A stretch of 64,000 bases of DNA from DATKFM01 sp963810485 (GTDB lineage: Bacteria; Pseudomonadota; Alphaproteobacteria; Dongiales; Dongiaceae), in the NCBI GenBank assembly GCA_963810485.1, contig CAWENQ010000004.1, forward strand, positions 310,001 to 374,000. The letters run 5' to 3'. The notes under the pieces were generated by a model. The model saw only the letters and a list, made by a program, of their open reading frames with translations. It ran no database searches and was not told the DNA's origin. The number at the start of each line of letters is the position of its first letter. Within the stretch, counting starts at the first letter, position 1. A program made the translations under genes and the position numbers. Below, in pieces: positions 58,686 through 64,000 of the stretch.

Positions 58686-60067
58686 CCGGGCACCTGGCGC
58701 TGCCGCGGCTGGGCAAGCTGCTGGCGGCGATGCAGCCGACGCCCTTCACTTTCGAGGTCCGGGATATCGGCGTGAAGGTCGCGTCATTGATGACGCCTGA
58801 AATCATCCGCCGCCGATTGCCGCAGCCGCTGCAGGCCGACCGGGTCATCCTGCCCGGGCGCTCGCGTGGCGATCTGGACGCGCTGGCGCAGGAGTTCGGC
58901 GTGCCCTTCAGCCGCGGCCCCGATGACCTGAAGGATCTGCCCGAATTTTTCGGGCGGCAGGGAAAGCCGGTCGATCTCTCGCGCCATGATGTGCGGATAT
59001 TCGCCGAGATCGTCGAGGCGCCGTCGCTGGATGTTCCGGGCATCCTCGCCCGCGCCGCGGCCTATCGCGCAGCCGGCGCCGATGTCATCGATATCGGCTG
59101 CCTGCCCGATACACCCTTTCCCCATCTGGAGGACAGCGTCATCGCGCTGCGCGACGCCGGCTACAAGGTCAGCGTCGATTCCGCCGACAGCGAGGAGCTG
59201 CGGCGCGGCGGCAAGGCCGGCGCCGATTTCCTGCTGAGCGTCAGCGAGGATACGCTGGATGTGCTGGACGGCGTGGCCTCCACGCCGGTCCTGATCCCGG
59301 CGCAGCATGGCGATCTGGACTCGCTGCTGCGCGCCATCGACCGGCTCGACGCCACGGGCCGCGCTTTTCTCGCCGACCCGATCCTCGATCCCATCCATTT
59401 CGGCTTTGCCGATTCCCTCGTGCGCTATGTCGAGCTTCGGCGCCGCCGGCCCGATGCCCGGATTCTCATGGGGACCGGCAATCTGACCGAACTGACCGAT
59501 GCTGACAGCAGCGGCGTCACCGCCATGCTGATGGGGATCGTGTCGGAACTTCACATCACCAATGTCCTGGTGGTCCAGGTGAGCCCCCATTGCCGGCGCG
59601 CCGTGCAGGAGACCGACGCGGCACGGCGCCTGATGTTCGCCGCCCGGGAGGAATCCAGCCTGCCGTCGCAGATCGATGCGTCGCTGCTGAGCCTGCATGA
59701 CCGCAAGCCCTTCCCGGCCGATGCCGCGGAGATCGCCGAGACGGCGAGCGCCGTGGCCGACGACAATTTCCGCATCGAGGCGGCCGAGGACGGCGTTCAT
59801 ATCTACAACCGCCAGGGGCATCACATTGGCGCCGATCCCTTTGATTTGTATCCTCGGCTCGGCGTGGAGAGTGACGGCGGCCATGCGTTCTATCTCGGCT
59901 TCGAACTGGCCAAGGCCCATATCGCCTGGCAGCTCGGCAAGCGCTATGTGCAGGACCGGCCTTTGGATTGGGGCTGCGCCACCGACCGGCAGGCGGAAGA
60001 CTTGCAGCACTTGAAGGCGGCCGGCGTTACGCTCCAGGCCAAACAGCGGCGCGGCGGCGAGTCATGA
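58661..60067 (+). CDS. Dihydropteroate synthase-like protein of C1-cofactor clusters (ORF5-type)
   Basis: This 468-aa protein begins MSEHLLFLTGHLALPRLGKL. A unique N-terminal domain (about residues 1-125) is followed by a dihydropteroate-synthase-like TIM barrel, with DVIDIGCLPDTPFPHLED, KVSVDSADSEELRRGGKAG and ILMGTGNLTELTDADS. A C-terminal domain carries YNRQGHHIGADPFDLY. Homologues (ORF5 in Methylorubrum) are conserved with tetrahydromethanopterin genes. A pterin-coupling role is the usual proposal. The ATG lies inside the flavoprotein gene and the stop overlaps the DUF447 start (ATGA). Confidence 0.85.
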   Translation: MSEHLLFLTGHLALPRLGKLLAAMQPTPFTFEVRDIGVKVASLMTPEIIRRRLPQPLQADRVILPGRSRGDLDALAQEFGVPFSRGPDDLKDLPEFFGRQGKPVDLSRHDVRIFAEIVEAPSLDVPGILARAAAYRAAGADVIDIGCLPDTPFPHLEDSVIALRDAGYKVSVDSADSEELRRGGKAGADFLLSVSEDTLDVLDGVASTPVLIPAQHGDLDSLLRAIDRLDATGRAFLADPILDPIHFGFADSLVRYVELRRRRPDARILMGTGNLTELTDADSSGVTAMLMGIVSELHITNVLVVQVSPHCRRAVQETDAARRLMFAAREESSLPSQIDASLLSLHDRKPFPADAAEIAETASAVADDNFRIEAAEDGVHIYNRQGHHIGADPFDLYPRLGVESDGGHAFYLGFELAKAHIAWQLGKRYVQDRPLDWGCATDRQAEDLQHLKAAGVTLQAKQRRGGES

Positions 60068-60654
60068 TCCGCGAGACCATCGTCACCACCCAGGATCTCG
60101 CGGGCCACGTGCATATCGCGCCGCTCGGCCTGATCGTCGAGGACGAGCATCTGATTATCGCGCCGTTCCGCCCCTCCCAGACGTTGGAGAACCTGCGCGC
60201 CAATCCCCATGCCGTGGCGAACTATACCGACGACGTGCAGATCTTCGCCGGCTGCCTGACGGGGCGAAAGGAATGGCCGGTTCATCCGGCGACCCACGTG
60301 CCGGGCGCCGTGCTCGATGCTGCCCTGGCTCATGCCGAACTTAAGGTCGAGACCGTCACCGAGGACGAGCTTCGGCCGCGCTTCCGCTGCAAGGTCGTGC
60401 ATGAGGCGGTGCATGCGCCTTTCCACGGTTTCAACCGCGCCCAGGCAGCGGTCGTCGAGGCCGCCATTCTCGTCAGCCGGTTGCACATGCTTCCCGCCGA
60501 CAAGATCGATCGGGAACTCGGCTACCTGCAGATCGCCATAGACAAGACGGCCGGGCCGCGGGAGCGTCAGGCCTGGGCCTGGCTGATGCAGCACATCGAA
60601 GCGCATCGGGCATCGGCCGGCAGTGAAACAGCGACGGGAGAGAAACGCACGTGA
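60064..60654 (+). CDS. DUF447 family protein of C1-cofactor clusters
   Basis: This 196-aa protein has the DUF447 flavin-reductase-like split-barrel pattern: MIRETIVTTQDLAGHVHIAP, then ANYTDDVQIFAGCLTGRKEW and CKVVHEAVHAPFHGFNRAQA. It is conserved with methanogenic-type C1 genes in both archaea and methylotrophs, without a firmly assigned reaction; a flavin-dependent step is plausible. It overlaps the dihydropteroate-synthase-like gene and mfnB by 4 bases each, so the three are translationally coupled. Confidence 0.82.
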   Translation: MIRETIVTTQDLAGHVHIAPLGLIVEDEHLIIAPFRPSQTLENLRANPHAVANYTDDVQIFAGCLTGRKEWPVHPATHVPGAVLDAALAHAELKVETVTEDELRPRFRCKVVHEAVHAPFHGFNRAQAAVVEAAILVSRLHMLPADKIDRELGYLQIAIDKTAGPRERQAWAWLMQHIEAHRASAGSETATGEKRT

Positions 60655-61400
60655 CCGGATTTCTGGCCAGCGTGACCTCGATGCAGGAGGCGGAGATCGC
60701 CCTCGCGGGCGGCGCGGATATTCTTGACCTGAAGGATCCATCCCGTGGCGCGCTGGGCGCGCTTCTCGCAGAAATCATTACGGCCTGCGTGGCCGGCATC
60801 GCGCGGCGGCGCATCGTCAGTGCAACGGCGGGCGATCTCGTGATGGAACCCGATCTGGTGCGTAGCGCCGTGCAGCGGTTGGCGGCGTGCGGCGTGGATA
60901 TCGTCAAGATCGGATTGTTTCCGGGCGGCGACGTATCGGCCTGTATTTCGGCCCTAAGCCATGAGACGTCGCGGGGAACCCGCCTCGTCGCCGTGATGTT
61001 CGCGGATCAGGCGCCCGACCTCTCGCTCATCGGCCCGCTGCGCGATGCCGGCTTCACCGGCGTGATGCTGGACACGGCCGACAAATCCGCGGGCGGACTG
61101 CGGCGTCATCTAGACGGCGACGTCCTTGCTGATTTTGTCGAGTCCGCGAAGACCTCCGGCTTGATGAGCGGTCTCGCCGGTTCCTTGCGGCTGGAGGATG
61201 TTGCGCCGCTTGCTGCCTTGAGCCCGGACTATCTCGGTTTCCGCGGCGGCATTTGCGATCACGGTCGCCAATCGGCTCTAAGCCCGGAGCGGCTTCGCGC
61301 TGTCCGCACGGCCATTGATAGCGCGAACATTCACCAGCGCGCGGCAAGAATGGCAACGGCCGCCGCCGGCGCGCAGCGCGCCGCCCATTCCGTGGCCTGA
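60651..61400 (+). CDS. mfnB: (5-formylfuran-3-yl)methyl phosphate synthase MfnB
   Basis: MfnB is the TIM-barrel enzyme that condenses two glyceraldehyde-3-phosphate molecules to the furan precursor of methanofuran. Motifs are FLASVTSMQEAEIALAGGAD, ILDLKDPSRGALGAL with the catalytic-region Lys, VDIVKIGLFPGGD and FTGVMLDTADKSAGGL, ending YLGFRGGICDHGRQS. The start is a GTG with GGGAGAG upstream, inside the end of the DUF447 gene. The last 70 bases overlap, in antisense, the 3' end of mfnF. Length (249 aa) is slightly above the archaeal enzyme because of a short Ala-rich tail. Confidence 0.92.
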   Translation: MTGFLASVTSMQEAEIALAGGADILDLKDPSRGALGALLAEIITACVAGIARRRIVSATAGDLVMEPDLVRSAVQRLAACGVDIVKIGLFPGGDVSACISALSHETSRGTRLVAVMFADQAPDLSLIGPLRDAGFTGVMLDTADKSAGGLRRHLDGDVLADFVESAKTSGLMSGLAGSLRLEDVAPLAALSPDYLGFRGGICDHGRQSALSPERLRAVRTAIDSANIHQRAARMATAAAGAQRAAHSVA

Positions 61401-62368
61401 ACCTCGCCGCTCACCAGCGCGCTGAAATCGACATAGGGCCGCCGCAACCGCTCAGCCAGCCGCTTGGCGAGAAAACGGCCGACCCCGGCGCCGACAAGCG
61501 GCGCGTCTTCGGCGAGCAAGCTCTTCGACAAAACACGGTCCGCCGCCACGAGCAATTTATCGCTTTGCCGCTCCGACAGATGCCACGCCAATTGGCGCCA
61601 GGGCGCGAGGTCTGCCGGATCGGCGTCGCGGCCGAGCATGCGCGCCAGCCGCCGCGCACTGTCGCCCAGGGTCTTGCCGCGCCCATCGGCCGTCGCCTGC
61701 TGATCGGCATCTGCGGACAGCTCACCGGTCAGGCGGTGGATATCGGCCATGGTCGCGAAATGCTCGGCCATCACAAGCTGACTTGCCCCGGCGAACGGCA
61801 CCCGGTCGACAATCGCCATAACCGGCGTCCGCGTCACGCCGGTGTAGACCAATTCTTCGCTGGTCAGCCGTTCTTCATCGCTATAGCCGGTGAATTCGAC
61901 ACGGCCGTCGCGGAAGGCGACCAGATCGCTCGTTGTACTACCGACATCCACGAACAGGCCCTGCTTGATCCGCGACGACGCAAATGCCGCGCTTGCATGC
62001 CAGTTGGCGGAGGCAATCGCCTGCCAATACCTGACCGCGTCCGACGGCGCATGAAAGCCGTCACGCCCTCCGTAGATCCGCAAGTCCGCGTTGTTGATGC
62101 TGCTCGCCGCCGCCATGGCAAGCCGGCCGACACCATCGGCACGGCTTTCGAAGAGATCCACCAGCTCGCCAGTCATCGTCAGGCCGTGGCGCGACATGCC
62201 TTGAAGCTGCGGGCGGATCTGCTCGATGGCAGCGGTCAGGTGCTCCATGCCGCGCCACAGCGTGCAGGGCACCTGCCAGGCGCCGGCAATCTGTCCGCCG
62301 GCATCGGCCACCACCGCCTTGAGGTGGGCGCCGCCGAGATCCCAGCCGATTGCCGATGTTTCAGCCAT
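61331..62368 (-). CDS. mfnF: MfnF-like methanofuran-coupling enzyme (ASKHA fold)
   Basis: MfnF joins the aminomethylfuran diphosphate to the tyramine-glutamate moiety. The 345-aa protein of the hydantoinase/ASKHA fold has the phosphate loop IGWDLGGAHLKAVVAD, the second loop FVDVGSTTSDLVAF and APLVGAGVGRFLAKRLAERL. The ATG at 62368 (MAETSAIGWD) is preferred; an ATG 18 bases earlier is possible. Both overlap the stop of the ATP-grasp gene, so mfnD and mfnF are translationally coupled. It is convergent with, and overlaps, mfnB. Confidence 0.87.
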   Translation of the reverse strand: MAETSAIGWDLGGAHLKAVVADAGGQIAGAWQVPCTLWRGMEHLTAAIEQIRPQLQGMSRHGLTMTGELVDLFESRADGVGRLAMAAASSINNADLRIYGGRDGFHAPSDAVRYWQAIASANWHASAAFASSRIKQGLFVDVGSTTSDLVAFRDGRVEFTGYSDEERLTSEELVYTGVTRTPVMAIVDRVPFAGASQLVMAEHFATMADIHRLTGELSADADQQATADGRGKTLGDSARRLARMLGRDADPADLAPWRQLAWHLSERQSDKLLVAADRVLSKSLLAEDAPLVGAGVGRFLAKRLAERLRRPYVDFSALVSGEVQATEWAARCAPAAAVAILAARW

Positions 62369-63362
62369 CCGATAGGTCCAGGTCAATTCGTTGCGGGGTC
62401 ACTTGCAGCGGCCGCTGGATATCGGGAATTTGCCACTTCAGCAAATCCAGCACCAAGCCCGCGGGATTTGCGCCGACGGCGTCTCTCAGCCCGGCATAGG
62501 ACGTCGTCAGGCGCGGGTTGATTTCCAACACCGCCGGGCCATCTGGGCCATCAATCAAATCGACACCCACATAGCCCCAAAGACCGGGAATGGCCGCTGC
62601 AACCGCCGCGGCGATCGGCTGATACTCCCCGCGGCGTGCCTCGCGGCCACCGACAACGAAGCCGCGATAACGGAATTGATTGCCGGCGATTTCGATAAGT
62701 TGCTCGTTGCAGGACAGCAGCCACGCAGCGCCGTCACGGCAAAGCACGGACAAGCTCGCCGCAGGTCCGCTGACATAGGGCTGCAGGATCAAGTCGGAGT
62801 TCGGATTTGCTACCATCCAAACATCGAGCTTGCCGGCAGTTTCGAACAACAGAGTATTCGCCGCGCCAGCACCATCGTCGGGCTTGACGACCCAGGCCGA
62901 CGCCGTGCGGAAATTCTCGCCATCCCTGATCGGTGCTATCGGCACTGTCGGGATCCCGGCTTTCGACAGATGCCTTGCCGTTGCTAGCTTGCTGCCGGTC
63001 AACCGCACGGATTGGGGATCGCAAGCCAGCAGGCAGCGCCCAGCATCCACCGCGAGCTCGCAAACACGGGACAGAACGCCGCCGCTCTCCGGAGCTATCG
63101 GCCAAACCGCATCAGCCGAACGGATCAATTCGGTCCAACAGCGCCAGAATTCGCCGGGTGTGTCGATCGTCAAGACGTCTGCTTCCGCCGCGAGCGCGGG
63201 CAGTCGCTTGTCGCGGATTGTGACGATTTCGACGCCGTCCACCAACGCGAGATCCTTGACAAGCGCCGTCAGCATCATGTCGCCTTCCCGCGACAAGCTG
63301 GCGGGGAGCGGCTGGCCGCAGAGGCCGCCGCCTGTCACATACTCGCAGACGAATATCCGCAA
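62361..63362 (-). CDS. mfnD: ATP-grasp ligase, MfnD-like (tyramine/tyrosine-glutamate ligase)
   Basis: MfnD adds glutamate to tyramine (or tyrosine in bacterial methylofuran) during methanofuran-type cofactor synthesis. The 333-aa protein begins MRIFVCEYVTGGGLCGQ, typical of the family. It carries ATP-grasp features: LTGSKLATARHLSKAGIPTV, AWVVKPDDGAGAANTLL, LILQPYVSGPAASLSVLC and the metal-binding end VLEINPRLTTSYAGL. The start is a TTG with GGAG 7 bases upstream. Its start codon lies 11 bases from the divergent HisA-like gene start. Confidence 0.88.
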   Translation of the reverse strand: MRIFVCEYVTGGGLCGQPLPASLSREGDMMLTALVKDLALVDGVEIVTIRDKRLPALAAEADVLTIDTPGEFWRCWTELIRSADAVWPIAPESGGVLSRVCELAVDAGRCLLACDPQSVRLTGSKLATARHLSKAGIPTVPIAPIRDGENFRTASAWVVKPDDGAGAANTLLFETAGKLDVWMVANPNSDLILQPYVSGPAASLSVLCRDGAAWLLSCNEQLIEIAGNQFRYRGFVVGGREARRGEYQPIAAAVAAAIPGLWGYVGVDLIDGPDGPAVLEINPRLTTSYAGLRDAVGANPAGLVLDLLKWQIPDIQRPLQVTPQRIDLDLSDG

Positions 63363-63373
63363 GGCGGCACTCC

Positions 63374-64000
63374 GTGGAAATCATTCCAGTCATCGACCTG
63401 ATGGGCGGCATTGTCGTCCATGCCCGTCGCGGCGAGCGGCAGAACTATCAACCCCTGCAATCGCCCCTCTGCGCCGGCAGCGAGCCCGCCGCCGTGGTTC
63501 GCGGCTATCTGACGGTCCATCCGTTCTCGACCGTCTACATTGCCGATCTCGATGCCATCACCGGGAAAGGCGACAGCGATCCGGTCATCGCGGGGCTGCG
63601 GCGACATTTCCCGGACCTGCGGTTCTGGGTGGACAATGGGCTTGCGGATGCAGGGGCCTGCCGAAACTGGCTCCAACAGGGATATGGCGATCTCGTGATC
63701 GGCAGCGAAGCGCAGCGCGATGCGTCCGCGATCAACGGCTTGGCGCAGGAGGTAGCGGCCGACCGCATCGTCCTGTCCCTCGATTTCAAGGATGGGAGGT
63801 TCCTGGGGCCTGATGGCCTGCGGGAGCAGCCGTCGCTCTGGCCGCAGCGCATCATCGCCATGACACTGAGCCGTGTCGGCAGCGATACCGGGCCCGATTT
63901 CGCACTGTTGGATCAATTGCGGACGAAGGCTCCCGCCAAAAAGCTCTTCGCCGCCGGCGGTGTGCGCGGCGGCGAAGATCTCATCGAATTGAACCGTCGA
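63374..64000 (+). CDS. HisA/HisF-related TIM-barrel protein of C1-cofactor clusters, truncated by window
   Basis: This is the N-terminal 209 codons of a HisA-like barrel: MEIIPVIDLMGGIVVHARRG, then VYIADLDAITGKGDSD, LSLDFKDGRFLG and LFAAGGVRGGEDLIE. HisA-like paralogues are conserved in bacterial tetrahydromethanopterin/methanofuran gene clusters, with an unassigned reaction, while true HisA is in the his operon. The Asp of VIDLMGG and the DLDAI segment at the catalytic positions are kept. The start is a GTG with AAGG upstream. The C-terminus lies beyond the window. Confidence 0.82.
   Translation, partial: MEIIPVIDLMGGIVVHARRGERQNYQPLQSPLCAGSEPAAVVRGYLTVHPFSTVYIADLDAITGKGDSDPVIAGLRRHFPDLRFWVDNGLADAGACRNWLQQGYGDLVIGSEAQRDASAINGLAQEVAADRIVLSLDFKDGRFLGPDGLREQPSLWPQRIIAMTLSRVGSDTGPDFALLDQLRTKAPAKKLFAAGGVRGGEDLIELNRR

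Overview
The window is high-GC chromosomal DNA of an alphaproteobacterium with lanthanide-type C1 metabolism. The evidence is a XoxF-type methanol dehydrogenase operon, a complete pqqABCDE operon, a quinoprotein-associated ABC export/binding locus resembling the lut (lanthanide utilisation and transport) cluster, and a set of genes for methanofuran-type and tetrahydromethanopterin-type cofactors (mfnB, mfnD, mfnE, mfnF, a flavoprotein, a dihydropteroate-synthase-like protein, a DUF447 protein, a HisA-like protein). A genus cannot be assigned from the sequence. No rRNA, tRNA, CRISPR array, IS element or prophage was recognised.

Layout. 1-4.3 kb (minus strand): a ureohydrolase followed by a NitT/TauT-type ABC importer (binding protein, permease, ATPase) and a short-chain dehydrogenase cut by the window edge; this may be a guanidino-compound utilisation operon. 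4.3-6.4 kb: glutathione S-transferase, a CBS-domain protein and two small proteins including DUF1491. 6.6-10.7 kb: an M10 (serralysin-like) RTX metalloprotease. 11.1-36.8 kb: one giant surface-protein gene of about 8,570 codons once eight single-base insertions are discounted, with about 60 tandem VCBS units, cadherin-like and putative-Ig domains, a von Willebrand A domain and a C-terminal RTX block. 36.8-40.1 kb (minus): pqqE, pqqD, pqqC, pqqB, pqqA. 40.3-45.9 kb: a PQQ-associated CXXCW protein, then a minus-strand operon of an ABC-type binding protein, a YVTN propeller, a cupredoxin-like protein, an ABC ATPase, an ABC-2 permease and an exported protein. 46.1-48.5 kb: a second NitT/TauT-type ABC importer. 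48.6-52.0 kb (minus): xoxF, xoxG, xoxJ. 52.5-55.1 kb (plus): pentapeptide-repeat protein, metallo-beta-lactamase-fold hydrolase and SoxYZ-like carrier, divergent from xoxF. 55.1-64 kb: small exported proteins, then the C1-cofactor genes up to the right edge.

How the parts fit. XoxF oxidises methanol in the periplasm with PQQ and a lanthanide and passes electrons to XoxG. The pqq operon makes its cofactor. The lut-like locus probably handles the metal or the quinoprotein. The mfn/pterin genes make the carriers on which cytoplasmic formaldehyde is oxidised. Carrier-pathway enzymes such as fae, mch or fhc are not in the window.

The most unusual property is at sequence level. Fourteen reading-frame breaks can be located by homology or by comparison with neighbouring repeats. 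Every one is a net +1 insertion, and at least four fall where GACTC would have become GAACTC. I read these as systematic sequence errors and annotate the interrupted genes across them.
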